Assembly: GCA_963717455.1 (NCBI GenBank)
Contig: OY970336.1
Span: 1,550,001 to 1,614,000 of the forward strand
Length of the DNA: 64,000 nucleotides
Direction: 5' to 3'
From: Bog-473 sp963717455
Lineage (GTDB): Bacteria > Actinomycetota > Acidimicrobiia > Acidimicrobiales > RAAP-2
A program made the position numbers and the translations under genes. Below the pieces are notes generated by a model. The model was not told the DNA's origin. It ran no database searches and was given only the letters and a program-made list of their open reading frames with translations. Positions 33,884-42,156 of the stretch are shown here, piece after piece; position 1 is the stretch's first letter; the number at the start of each line of letters is the position of its first letter.

Positions 33884-34477
33884 GTGGACCCCATCCGGCC
33901 GGTGCGGCCCGACGAGCTGGCGCTCCTCCCCGCCCTGGAGTCGGCCGCCGACACGATGTTCCTGCCGCTCGGGATCGGGCCGTTGCCCGGGCCCGGGACC
34001 GTCGAGGAGTTCGCGGCCGCACTCGTCGTCCTGGTGGCGGCCGACCCGCCGGTCGGGCTGTGCCGCATCGACGCCATCGGGGATGGCGCCCATCTCGAGC
34101 AGCTCTCGGTCCACCCCGACCACGCCGGGCGCGGCATCGGACGGGCGCTGCTGCGGGCCGGGTGTGCCTGGGCCACCGAGCAGGGCTACCGCGAGCTCAC
34201 GCTCGCCACCTACCGTGACGTGCCCTGGAACGGGCCCTTCTACGCGTCGGAGGGCTTCGTCGAGGTGGGGCCGGTCGACGACTGGCAGGTCGCCCGCGGC
34301 CTCGCGCCCGAGGAGCCTGTCATGGGCCGCTTCGGCACCCGGGTCCTCATGTCGCCGGTCCCTGTGAGCTCGCGCGTAGCGAAAGCAGCTGACCAGGTGG
34401 TCGTTGACCAGCCCCGTCGCCTGGAGGTGGGCGTAGCAGATGGTGGGGCCGACGAAGCCGAAGCCGCGCCGGCGTAG
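33884..34477 (+). CDS. GNAT acetyltransferase
   Basis: A 197-residue frame with a GNAT domain in residues 1-155. HLEQLSVHPDHAGRGIGRALLRAGC includes the acetyl-CoA loop G-R-G-I-G-R-A, and PFYASEGFVEVGP is the usual C-terminal motif. The last 40 residues run antisense to the glycosylase gene and are probably meaningless; a nearby indel may have removed the true stop. GTG 33884 lies six bases after a TACCGT box shared with the divergent gene. The substrate is unknown. Confidence 0.83.
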   Translation: MDPIRPVRPDELALLPALESAADTMFLPLGIGPLPGPGTVEEFAAALVVLVAADPPVGLCRIDAIGDGAHLEQLSVHPDHAGRGIGRALLRAGCAWATEQGYRELTLATYRDVPWNGPFYASEGFVEVGPVDDWQVARGLAPEEPVMGRFGTRVLMSPVPVSSRVAKAADQVVVDQPRRLEVGVADGGADEAEAAPA

Positions 34478-34933
34478 GTCGTCGCTCACGGCCTCGGACG
34501 TCGTGGAGAGGGCGGGGACCTGCGCCGTCCGCCGCCACGTGTTGACGATGGGTCGCCCGCCCACGAAGCCCCAGATGTAGGCGTCGAACGTGCCGAACTC
34601 CTCCTGCACGTCCAGGAAGGCGCGGGCGTTGCGCACCGTCGTCTCGACCTTGGCCCGGTTGCGGATGATGCCGGGGTCGGCCAGCAGCTTCTCGACGCGG
34701 GCCGGCGTGAAGCGCGCCACCTTGGCGGCGTCGAAGCCGGCGAACGCCTTGCGGTATCCGGCGCGCCGCTTGAGGATGGTGGACCAGCTGAGCCCGGCCT
34801 GCGCACCCTCGAGCACCAGGAACTCGAAGTGGATGGGGTCGTCGTGCACCGGCACGCCCCACTCTGCGTCGTGGTAGGCGATCATCTCGTCGCTCTGGGC
34901 CCACTCGCAGCGCCGCCGGTCGTCGTCGCTCAC
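34373..34933 (-). CDS. tag: DNA-3-methyladenine glycosylase I (C-terminal end uncertain)
   Basis: It removes 3-methyladenine from alkylated DNA. CEWAQSDEMIAYHDAEWGVPVHDD, FLVLEGAQAGLSWSTIL, GIIRNRAKVETTVRNARAFL and GLVNDHLVSCFRY are diagnostic, including the zinc-binding Cys and His residues at the two ends. The domain ends near 34373, but the frame stays open for about 1.5 kb and runs into the quinone reductase. A one-base deletion would give the more usual R-Y-A-E-L ending and a stop about 130 bases on, so an indel is likely. GTG 34933 follows a TACGGT box. Confidence 0.87.
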
Positions 34934-35490
34934 GGCGCCACCGTAGGGCGCGCCCGTGACGCATTGACCCGGTAGAGCACGTGGCGACGGAGCGGGCTGC
35001 CCGCGGGCAGGCGCGGGTGGTCGAAGTCGCCGGCGCGATCGCGCACCATGCCGACCCGCTCCATGACCGCCTGCGAGCGGGTGTTCAGCGTCGTGGTGAA
35101 GGCGACGATCTCCTCCAGATCGGCCTCGTCGAAGCCGAAGCGCAGCGAGGCCGCGGCCGCCTCGGTGGCGTAGCCGTGGCCCCAGTGGTCCGGGTGGAGC
35201 CGCCAGCCGACCTCGACGGCCGGCGCGCAGGGCAGGGCGGCGTTGACCGGTGGAGGCCGACCATGCCGACGAAGGGATGGCCGCCCGGCACCTCGACGGC
35301 CCAGAGCCCCCAGCCCTCGCGCGCCATCTCCTCGCTGAAGCGGTCCACCATGCGTCGCTCTCGGCCCGGCTCGGCGACTCGCCCAGCGACTCGACGACGA
35401 GCGGGTGTGCGTTCAGCTCGGCGAAGGGGGCCCGGTCCACCTCGGTGAACGGTCGCAGGACCAGGCGCTCCGTGACGATCGTGGGACCGG
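34930..35490 (-). CDS. GNAT acetyltransferase, RimJ/RimL type (frameshifts, start uncertain)
   Basis: Three frames together give a RimJ/RimL-like protein: VTERLVLRPFTEVDRAPFAE, then M-V-D-R-F-S-E-E-M and WAVEVPGGHPFVGMVGLH, then APAVEVGWRLHPDHWGHGYA, FGFDEADLEEIVAFT and AVMERVGMVRD. A base is missing near 35373 and another near 35253. No ATG or GTG in the first frame lies before the conserved start, so the 5' end may also be faulty. The stop overlaps the glycosylase start (GTGA). Confidence 0.7.
34940..34945 (-). promoter_or_regulatory. Leaderless -10 element of tag
   Basis: On the minus strand TACGGT ends six bases before GTG 34933. It lies inside the end of the upstream GNAT gene, so tag could be both co-transcribed and separately expressed. 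Confidence 0.5.
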
Positions 35491-35509
35491 TCGGCCCGCG
35501 CCGCCGTGG

Positions 35510-37186
35510 CTAGCTCCCCTTGGCGGCCTTGACGGCCGTCTCGGCTGCCCAGCGGTAGTCGGCCTTGCCCGAGGGCGAGCGCTGGATCTGCTCCACGAAC
35601 ACGACCTCCTTGGGCAGCTTGTAGCGGGCGATGTGGGCCGACGCGTGGTCGACGATGGACGCCTGGTCGGTCGACGCGCCCTCGGCCAGCTGTACGACGG
35701 CGACCACCTCGGAGCCCCAGCGCTCCGAGGGGCGGCCGGTCACGACGACGTCGGCCACAGCGGGGTGCCCGGCGATGGCCCGCTCGACCTCCTCGACGAA
35801 GATCTTCTCGCCGCCCGAGTTCACGGTCACCGAGTCGCGCCCGAGCAGCTCGATCTCGCCGTTGACCAGGTGGCGGGCGCGGTCGCCGGGGATGGAGTAG
35901 CGGACGCCGTCGATCACCGGGAAGGTGCGCGCCGTCTTGGCCGCGTCGCCGAGATACCCGAGCGGCACGCTCCCCGTCTGGGCCAGCCACCCGTTGCCCT
36001 CGTGCCCCGGCATCAGCACGTGCGTCAGCGTCTCGTCGACCACGACGGTGCCCGGCCCGGGGAGGAACTTCCCCACGTCGACCCCGTCGACGGAGGTGAC
36101 GTGCATCTGCGCCCCGGTCTCCGACGAGCCGGCCGAGTCGGAGATGACGAGGTTGGGCAGGCGCTCGAGGGCCATGGCCCGCACGGCGGGTGTCAGCGGG
36201 GCGCCGCCGTTGCCCACGGCGAAGAAGGAGGACAGGTCGTAGCTCTTCTTGTCGAGCTGCATCAGGAGAGGCCGCAACACGGCGTCGCCGACGACGCTCA
36301 TGGTGTTGGCCTGTTCCCGCTCGACGGTGGACCAGACGTCGTCGGGGTCGACGCGCCGGGTGTCGTCGGGGAAGACGATCGTCGCCCCCTGGGCCATCAG
36401 CATGAAGGCGGCCCACTGGGCGGCGCCGTGCATGAGCGGCGGGAGCAGCATCAGCTTGAGCGGGACGCTCTCGGCGAGCCGCTCGGTGATGCCCTCGTAG
36501 CTCGTCACGATCTCCCACGTGCCCACCTTCCGCCCGCCCATGGCGGCCATGAAGATGTCGTGCTGGCGCCACAGCACGCCCTTGGGCATGCCGGTCGTGC
36601 CGCCGGTGTAGAGGATGTAGAGGTCGTCGGGGGAGGGGTCGACCGGCGCGCCGTCGGGTGAGGATGCGGCCAGCGCCTCCTCGTACCACTCCGCCCCGGG
36701 GAGGAGGGCGTTGGCCGAAACGTCGGCGACCTGGAGCAGCACGTCGGGGGGCGCCTCCAGCGTGGGCAGCACCTCGGCCAGGGTGGGAGCAAGGGACGAG
36801 TGCAGGATCAGCGCCCGTGGGCGGGCGTCGTCGAGCAGGTAGCGCAGCTCCTCGCCCACGTAGCGGTAGTTGACGTTGAAGGGTGCGACCCGGGCCCGGA
36901 AGGAGCCCAGCATCCCCTCCAGGTACTCGTTGCCGTTGTAGAGGGCCAGGGCCACGTGGTCCTGGCCCGACTCGTGGCCGGCGAGCTCGGTGCGCTCGCG
37001 GTGCAGGCGCAGGCCCCGGCCGTAGAGATAGGCGGCCAGGCGGCGCGAGCGCTCGGCGACCCGGCCGTAGGTGAGGCGCCGGTCGCGCCAGACGATGCAC
37101 TCCCGGTCGGCCAGGGTCTCCACGAGCGTGTCGAAGGCCTTGGCCAGGTTGAACTGGACGGCCGGTGTCGTTGTGGGCTGGGGCAC
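35510..37186 (-). CDS. Acyl-CoA synthetase (FadD-like, ANL superfamily)
   Basis: A 558-residue adenylating enzyme that forms acyl-AMP and then acyl-CoA. The P-loop YTGGTTGMPKGV, the aromatic-gate region VGNGGAPLTPAVR, SDSAGSSETG and the hinge YSIPGDRARHL are present, and the C-terminal catalytic lysine is in RSPSGKADYRW. A fatty-acid or related substrate is expected. GTG 37186 is behind a TACAGT box. The aldehyde dehydrogenase gene is divergent, 80 bases away. Confidence 0.92.
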   Translation of the reverse strand: MPQPTTTPAVQFNLAKAFDTLVETLADRECIVWRDRRLTYGRVAERSRRLAAYLYGRGLRLHRERTELAGHESGQDHVALALYNGNEYLEGMLGSFRARVAPFNVNYRYVGEELRYLLDDARPRALILHSSLAPTLAEVLPTLEAPPDVLLQVADVSANALLPGAEWYEEALAASSPDGAPVDPSPDDLYILYTGGTTGMPKGVLWRQHDIFMAAMGGRKVGTWEIVTSYEGITERLAESVPLKLMLLPPLMHGAAQWAAFMLMAQGATIVFPDDTRRVDPDDVWSTVEREQANTMSVVGDAVLRPLLMQLDKKSYDLSSFFAVGNGGAPLTPAVRAMALERLPNLVISDSAGSSETGAQMHVTSVDGVDVGKFLPGPGTVVVDETLTHVLMPGHEGNGWLAQTGSVPLGYLGDAAKTARTFPVIDGVRYSIPGDRARHLVNGEIELLGRDSVTVNSGGEKIFVEEVERAIAGHPAVADVVVTGRPSERWGSEVVAVVQLAEGASTDQASIVDHASAHIARYKLPKEVVFVEQIQRSPSGKADYRWAAETAVKAAKGS

Positions 37187-37194
37187 GGCCCCGC

Positions 37195-37200
37195 ACTGTA
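37195..37200 (-). promoter_or_regulatory. Leaderless -10 element of the fadD-like gene
   Basis: On the minus strand TACAGT ends eight bases before GTG 37186. Confidence 0.55.
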
Positions 37201-37266
37201 CCGGCGGGCCCGCGCTCCGGGCAGTGCCCTGCTGGCGGGGAGCACGGTTGGGGAGGACGGCCCGCC

Positions 37267-38637
37267 ATGAGCAAAGATCAGTCCGTGGACGTCCGCAACC
37301 CCGCCACCGGAGAGGTGATCGCCAAGGTCGAGGGCCTCACGGCGGAGGAGGCCGACGCCGCCATCGCACGGGCAGACGCCGCCTTCGAGTCGTGGCGGGC
37401 GGTGGCCCCGGGCGACCGGGCCCGGCTGCTGCGTCGCTTCGCCGCCGCCGTCGACGCCCACGTCGACGAGCTCGCCGCGCTCGAGGTGGCCAACGCGGGC
37501 CACGTGATCGGCAACGCCCGCTCGGAGGCCGGCAACGTGCGCGACGTGATCGAGTACTACGCCGCCGCGCCCGAGCGCCACAGCGGCCGGCAGATCCCGG
37601 TGCCGGGCGGCATCGACGTCACCTTCTACGAGCCGCTCGGCGTCGCCGCCGTCATCGTGCCCTGGAACTTCCCGATGGCCATCGCCGGGTGGGGCTTCGC
37701 TCCGGCGCTGGCCGCCGGCAACACCGTCGTGGTCAAGCCCGCCGAGCTCACCCCCCTCAGCGCGCTGCGGATCGGCGAGCTGGCGCTCGAGTCCGGCCTG
37801 CCCGAAGGGGTCCTGCAGATCCTGCCCGGCAAGGGCAGCGTGGTGGGGGAGCGCTTCTTGGCCCACCCGGCGGTGCGCAAGGTGTGCTTCACGGGCTCCA
37901 CGGAGGTCGGGCGGCGCATCATGGCGGGCTGTGCCGAGCAGATCAAACGGGTCACCCTCGAGCTGGGCGGCAAGAGTGCCAACATCGTGTTCGCCGACGC
38001 GGACCTCGAGCTGGCGGCGGCGCGGGCGCCCTACGGGGTGTTCGACAACGCCGGGCAGGACTGCTGCGCTCGCTCGCGGATATTGGTCGAGCGCTCCGCG
38101 TACGAGCGCTTCATGGGTCTTCTCGAGCCGGCCGTGCAGGGCGTCGTCGTCGGCGATCCGGCTCTCGAGACGACGGAGATGGGCCCGCTCATCTCCGAGG
38201 GCCACCTCGCCACCGTGGCCTCGTTCGTGCCCGACGACGCGCCGGTGGCCGTGCGGGGCTCGTGCCCCGACGGCCCGGGCAACTGGTTCGCCCCCACCGT
38301 GCTCGCCCCGGTCGACCCGACCGACCGGGCAGCCACCGAGGAGATCTTCGGGCCCGTCGTCGCCGTCATTCCCTTCGAGGACGAGGCGGATGCCGTCCGC
38401 CTCGCCAACGACACCCCCTACGGACTCTCGGGCTCGCTGTGGACGCGCGACGTCGGGCGGGCGCTGCGCGTGGCCCGGGCCGTCGACACCGGGACGCTGT
38501 CGGTCAACTCCCACTCCTCGGTGCGCTACTGGACGCCCTTCGGCGGGGCGAAGCAGTCCGGGATCGGCCGCGAGCTCGGGCCCGACGCCCTCGAGGCGTT
38601 CAGCGACGTGAAGAACGTCTTCATCAGCTCGGATTAG
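37267..38637 (+). CDS. NAD(P)-dependent aldehyde dehydrogenase
   Basis: A 456-residue ALDH. VIVPWNFPMAIAGWGFAPALAAGN and VVKPAELTPLSALR form the cofactor site, LELGGKSANIVF holds the catalytic Glu, and the nucleophile is a cysteine in FDNAGQDCCARSR. EEIFGPVVAVIPF and FGGAKQSGIGRELG are the usual closing motifs. Aldehyde specificity is unknown; betaine- or aminobutyraldehyde-type enzymes look similar. GGGGAGG precedes ATG 37267 by about ten bases. An SDR gene with its own ribosome site follows 55 bases later. Confidence 0.93.
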   Translation: MSKDQSVDVRNPATGEVIAKVEGLTAEEADAAIARADAAFESWRAVAPGDRARLLRRFAAAVDAHVDELAALEVANAGHVIGNARSEAGNVRDVIEYYAAAPERHSGRQIPVPGGIDVTFYEPLGVAAVIVPWNFPMAIAGWGFAPALAAGNTVVVKPAELTPLSALRIGELALESGLPEGVLQILPGKGSVVGERFLAHPAVRKVCFTGSTEVGRRIMAGCAEQIKRVTLELGGKSANIVFADADLELAAARAPYGVFDNAGQDCCARSRILVERSAYERFMGLLEPAVQGVVVGDPALETTEMGPLISEGHLATVASFVPDDAPVAVRGSCPDGPGNWFAPTVLAPVDPTDRAATEEIFGPVVAVIPFEDEADAVRLANDTPYGLSGSLWTRDVGRALRVARAVDTGTLSVNSHSSVRYWTPFGGAKQSGIGRELGPDALEAFSDVKNVFISSD

Positions 38638-38692
38638 CGTCCGCCCACCGGCCGTACGAACGCACCGCACCCATCGACGACCAGGAGAGAAC

Positions 38693-39478
38693 ATGAGCGA
38701 CACCGCCCCCTACGCCCGTCGCCTCGTCGATCGCGTCGCGGTCGTCACCGGCGGCGCCAGTGGCATCGGCCGCGCCATGTGCGAGCGCTTCGCCGCCGAG
38801 GGGGCACGGGTGGCCGTAGTCGACCTCGACGAGGCCGCCGGGGGCGAGGTGGCGGCCGCGGTGGGTGGCATTTTCGTCCGCACTGACGTGACCTCCTCCG
38901 ACGAGGTCGAGGCGCTCTACGCGGAGGTGGCGGGACAATTCGGTGGCATCGACATCTGCTGCAACAACGCCGGCATAAGCCCGCCCGACGACGACTCCAT
39001 CCTCGACACCGGCCTCGAGGCCTGGGAGCGGGTGCAGCGGGTCAACCTCACGTCGGTGTACCTGTGCTGCAAGCACGCGCTGCCGCACCTGCTGGCCCGC
39101 GGCAAGGGATCCATCATCAACACGGCCTCGTTCGTCGCCGTCATGGGCGCGGCGACGAGCCAGGTGAGCTACACCGCCTCCAAGGGCGGCGTGCTGGCCA
39201 TGTCGCGCGAGCTGGGCGTGCAGTTCGCCCGCCAGGGAGTGCGCGTCAACGCCCTGTGCCCCGGGCCGGTCAACACGCCGCTGCTCGAGGAGCTCTTCGC
39301 CAAGGACCCCGAGCGGGCCGCCCGGCGCCTCGTCCACATCCCCATGGGCCGCTTCGGCGAGGCCTCGGAGGTCGCCGCCGCAGCGGCCTTCCTGGCCTCC
39401 GACGACTCGTCGTTCATGACGGCGTCGACGTTCCTCGTCGACGGCGGGATCTCGGGGGCCTACGTCACGCCGCTGTGA
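38693..39478 (+). CDS. SDR-family oxidoreductase
   Basis: A classical SDR of 261 residues. VAVVTGGASGIGRAMCERF binds NAD(P), CCNNAGI follows, and the catalytic set is Ser in NTASFVAVMG with YTASK. RVNALCPGPVNTPLLEELF and FLVDGGISGAYVTPL complete the fold. AGGAGAG lies a few bases before ATG 38693. It may act with the aldehyde dehydrogenase upstream on an alcohol-aldehyde-acid series, but this is inference from position only. Confidence 0.92.
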   Translation: MSDTAPYARRLVDRVAVVTGGASGIGRAMCERFAAEGARVAVVDLDEAAGGEVAAAVGGIFVRTDVTSSDEVEALYAEVAGQFGGIDICCNNAGISPPDDDSILDTGLEAWERVQRVNLTSVYLCCKHALPHLLARGKGSIINTASFVAVMGAATSQVSYTASKGGVLAMSRELGVQFARQGVRVNALCPGPVNTPLLEELFAKDPERAARRLVHIPMGRFGEASEVAAAAAFLASDDSSFMTASTFLVDGGISGAYVTPL

Positions 39479-39562
39479 GCCGGGGTGGGGAGTGAGAGAC
39501 GGGCCGGCGCCGCGGGGCCACCGCGCGCTGTGCGGCCACCCGCCCGGTGGAACACTGCAGGT

Positions 39563-40129
39563 ATGCGTCGTCCCCATGGAGCGCGACTGCTTCGTCCGGT
39601 GCTCGGAGGACTCGCGACATGGCTGGTGGTGTCACCGGCGGGCTCGCCGCCGGCGGCCGCCGCGAGCCCGAGCGCGAGGACACCCATCCTGCTAGCTGGC
39701 AACGGTCTGGGGGTCGCCCACTTCGGCTCGCCGGCCCGTTCGGTGACCGGCGCGATTTCGGCCAAGCTGGGGTCCCCGACCGGACACCCCGACGCCGGCT
39801 GCGTCGGCGGGTACACCGAGGTGGCGTGGCACGACCTGATCGTCCAGTTCCGGCACGGCCGCTTCAGCGGGTACCGCTACTGGGTCAGCGCCTCGGGTTC
39901 GGCGCCGGCGTCGGCCGTCTCCCCGAAGTTGGCGACGGCGAAGGGGATCTCCCTCGGCAGCACGTTCTCTCAGGTGAAGCGCATTTACCGGCTCACGCAG
40001 ACCGGCACCGACTTCTGGAAGTCTCACGACGGCATCGTCTTCGCGCTCGACAGCCAGACCTATCCGTCACCACCCAGCTCGCCCGTCTACGAGATCAAGT
40101 CGTACGGCGTGTGCCCCGCGGCGCTCTGA
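39563..40129 (+). CDS. Hypothetical secreted protein
   Basis: A 188-residue protein of unknown function. It begins MRRPHGARLLRPVLGG, has a hydrophobic signal core LATWLVVSPAG and an Ala/Ser-rich cleavage region. The mature part starts ILLAGNGLGVAHFGSPA and resembles small secreted proteins with repeated G-I-x-L-G-x-x-x-x-x-V strands (KGISLGSTFSQVKRIY); it has two cysteines. ATG 39563 was chosen because it starts the signal peptide. AACACT six bases upstream is a near miss to the leaderless box. Confidence 0.65.
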   Translation: MRRPHGARLLRPVLGGLATWLVVSPAGSPPAAAASPSARTPILLAGNGLGVAHFGSPARSVTGAISAKLGSPTGHPDAGCVGGYTEVAWHDLIVQFRHGRFSGYRYWVSASGSAPASAVSPKLATAKGISLGSTFSQVKRIYRLTQTGTDFWKSHDGIVFALDSQTYPSPPSSPVYEIKSYGVCPAAL

Positions 40130-40134
40130 GCGAG

Positions 40135-40827
40135 TCAGCCCCCGAGGCTCTCTCGCAGTTCCTCCAGCTCGTGCCGGAGCAGGGCGACTTCGGATCTCAG
40201 GTCCGTCAGCTCCGATCGCAGGTCACCCATCGGGTCATGGCGCAGCAGACCCTCGCGGACACCGGTGCCCCCGCCCTCCGTGGACGAGCTCGTCGCGGCC
40301 CCGATATCCGCGCCCGGAACGGGATCACGGTCGCCGGCGTCGACGAGCAGGCTCGCCCAGCGCTCCTCCTTCTGACCTGGCCGGCGCCCGATGTCGGCGG
40401 CGAGGGGCTCCTCGCGCCCATGGAGGAGATCGAGCTCGTGCTGCACCTCTGCCAACCCGTCGAAGCGCGCCATCCGCTCGGTCCGGGTGCGCAGCTCGCC
40501 CACCGTCTGCGGCCCCCGCAGCAGGAGCACGGCCAGGATTGCGCACTGCCGGTCGTCGAGGCCCAGTGCCTCGTCGAGCACGTGGCGGAAGCGGACGACT
40601 GAGCGACCGTGCGAGGGCAGGACGAGGCGGATCAGTCGCTGCTCCCGCAGCTCGTCGAGGGCCGACTGCACCGTTCCCTCGTCGTAGCTGGCCACCGGCT
40701 CCCGGTTGGACGTCTGGTTGCACGCGGCCAGGAGGGCGTTGATGGTGAGGGGGTACTGCTGGGGTGTCGTGAGGCCCTTCTCCACCAGCGAGCCCAGTAC
40801 GCGAGCACACTCCTCGGACAGCTGCAC
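40135..40827 (-). CDS. YceH/DUF480-family protein
   Basis: A 230-residue protein with two winged-helix domains. The family signature LGSLVEKGLTTPQQYPLT with NALLAACNQTSNREPV is nearly complete. The last 25 residues, with ELTDLRSEVALLRHELEELRE, form a coiled coil. The role is unknown; DNA or protein binding is likely. GTG 40827 was preferred over ATG 40839 because TATGCT ends seven bases upstream and the protein then begins VQLSEECARVLG, which matches how relatives start. Confidence 0.9.
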   Translation of the reverse strand: MQLSEECARVLGSLVEKGLTTPQQYPLTINALLAACNQTSNREPVASYDEGTVQSALDELREQRLIRLVLPSHGRSVVRFRHVLDEALGLDDRQCAILAVLLLRGPQTVGELRTRTERMARFDGLAEVQHELDLLHGREEPLAADIGRRPGQKEERWASLLVDAGDRDPVPGADIGAATSSSTEGGGTGVREGLLRHDPMGDLRSELTDLRSEVALLRHELEELRESLGG

Positions 40828-40834
40828 GGGACGG

Positions 40835-40840
40835 AGCATA
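40835..40840 (-). promoter_or_regulatory. Leaderless -10 element of the yceH-like gene
   Basis: On the minus strand TATGCT ends seven bases before GTG 40827. It contains the ATG that would otherwise be taken as the start. Confidence 0.55.
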
Positions 40841-41001
40841 CGGCGAGGGGCGCGCCCGTCTCTGACCAGTCAAGGAGGGGGCGGGGGAGCGATTTCGGTC
40901 CCGACGGCTCTGACGGCACGACGGTTGTCGGGAATCTCGGCGCAGTCCTGGCCGGTGACAGGAGGTGGAGGGGACATGACCGACCTGATCGAGCGGGTCG
41001 A

Positions 41002-41342
41002 GGCATCCCGACGGGGACCCCGGAGCTCGTCTTCAAGGCGATCCAGTCCTACAGCGACGGCACCGTCGTGTCGTGGATTCAGGTGCCCGACCGCACCGTG
41101 CCGAATCCCGCGCACCCGCCCCCACGCTGACGCTGACCGCACCGGAGAAGACGGGCTCGAGCGCGGCCGCGGCTTCGAGCGCGAGCTCGGGTGCGGCCAC
41201 GGTGGTGACCGCGTCGGGGAACGACGCCCTGTCGATCGCCGCTCTGATCCTGGCGGGCTTCGCGGCGCTGCTCAGCTTGCTCGCGGTGTGGCTCGGCCGT
41301 CCGAGGTTCGGCGAGTGGGTCACCCGTGAAGTCGGCGACTGA
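41002..41342 (+). pseudogene. YcnI-like (DUF1775) protein, C-terminal remnant
   Basis: The frame from 41002 reads ELVFKAIQSYSDGTVVSWIQ, a hallmark of the last strands of YcnI copper-associated proteins. A one-base shift in the C-run near 41110 leads to APTLTLTAPEK, a Ser/Ala-rich linker and a single C-terminal transmembrane helix ALSIAALILAGFAALLSLLAV. The signal peptide and most of the DUF1775 domain, including the N-terminal histidine, are missing. The gene is both truncated and frameshifted. Confidence 0.6.
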
Positions 41343-41510
41343 ACCGGCACCTGTCGCGTAGCTCAATGGGGACGGAGCATGCGAGTCGGGACATCGGTGA
41401 CCTGAGCCCCGAGAGTGGTACGGATAGCATCGGCCAGGGGGCTTGCCGGCACATCCTCTGTAGATCGTGCCGCGATCGGTCTCCCGTGGCCCAGTCGAAA
41501 GGCGAGACCC

Positions 41511-42107
41511 TTGGATACGTCGCAACCAACTGAGGTTCCTACACGTGCGGAGGCAACCGGGCAGATGCCGGGATGGCTGGTTCCCGTCGTCGTGGCGTCT
41601 CTGATTGTCGGGCTGGGCGGACTCGGCGTCGGCATCTATGCCGTCGCGACGACGCCGGCTAAGACGTCGGGTCCCCGAGGGCCAGCCGGCGCCACCGGTG
41701 CTACGGGCGCTCAGGGGCCCCAGGGCATCGCCGGACCTGCGGGGGCCGCCGGACCGACGGGGGCGCCGGGAACCGTTGCGTCCGCCTCGGTCGTCGGGGG
41801 CACCACGATGACCTCGGCACCGAATCCTCCAGTCGGTACGGTGCTCGTGGCCCAGACGGCGTGCCCCATCGGCAAGATTCTCATGAGCGGGAGCGCTCAG
41901 GTCACCGCCCCTGGCATCGCCGACCGAAACGTGGTCCTCCGCTCGTCGATTCCGCTGACGGGCAATCTGTGGCAGACGGTCGCCATGGTCACCGCTCCGC
42001 TCGGCGCCGGGCTCTCCATGAGCATGAAGCCGTATGTCCTGTGTGGAGTGGCACCGGCGCGCGCCTCCACGACGACAACAACGACGACGGCGACAACAAC
42101 CACCTGA
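41511..42107 (+). CDS. Membrane-anchored protein with a collagen-like repeat
   Basis: About 198 residues. One transmembrane helix (WLVPVVVASLIVGLGGLGVGIYAV) precedes about eleven Gly-X-Y triplets from GPRGPAG to GAPG, then a globular domain of about 110 residues with two cysteine-containing strands, and a threonine-rich tail. The shape recalls short bacterial collagen-like surface proteins. TTG 41511 is chosen because AAGGCGAG lies just upstream; GTG 41415 and ATG 41564 are alternatives. The function is unknown; a trimer outside the membrane is likely. Confidence 0.7.
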   Translation: MDTSQPTEVPTRAEATGQMPGWLVPVVVASLIVGLGGLGVGIYAVATTPAKTSGPRGPAGATGATGAQGPQGIAGPAGAAGPTGAPGTVASASVVGGTTMTSAPNPPVGTVLVAQTACPIGKILMSGSAQVTAPGIADRNVVLRSSIPLTGNLWQTVAMVTAPLGAGLSMSMKPYVLCGVAPARASTTTTTTTATTTT

Positions 42108-42156
42108 CGCCCGAAGGTTGGTGGCCTGGTTGAGAACACGCTCCGCGCTGAGGCGC

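Noticed and set aside
41350..41440. tRNA gene, suggested by a GTAGCTCAATGG-like D-arm and GGAGC
   Set aside because: No matching anticodon stem, T-arm or acceptor stem could be drawn. At most a decayed fragment.
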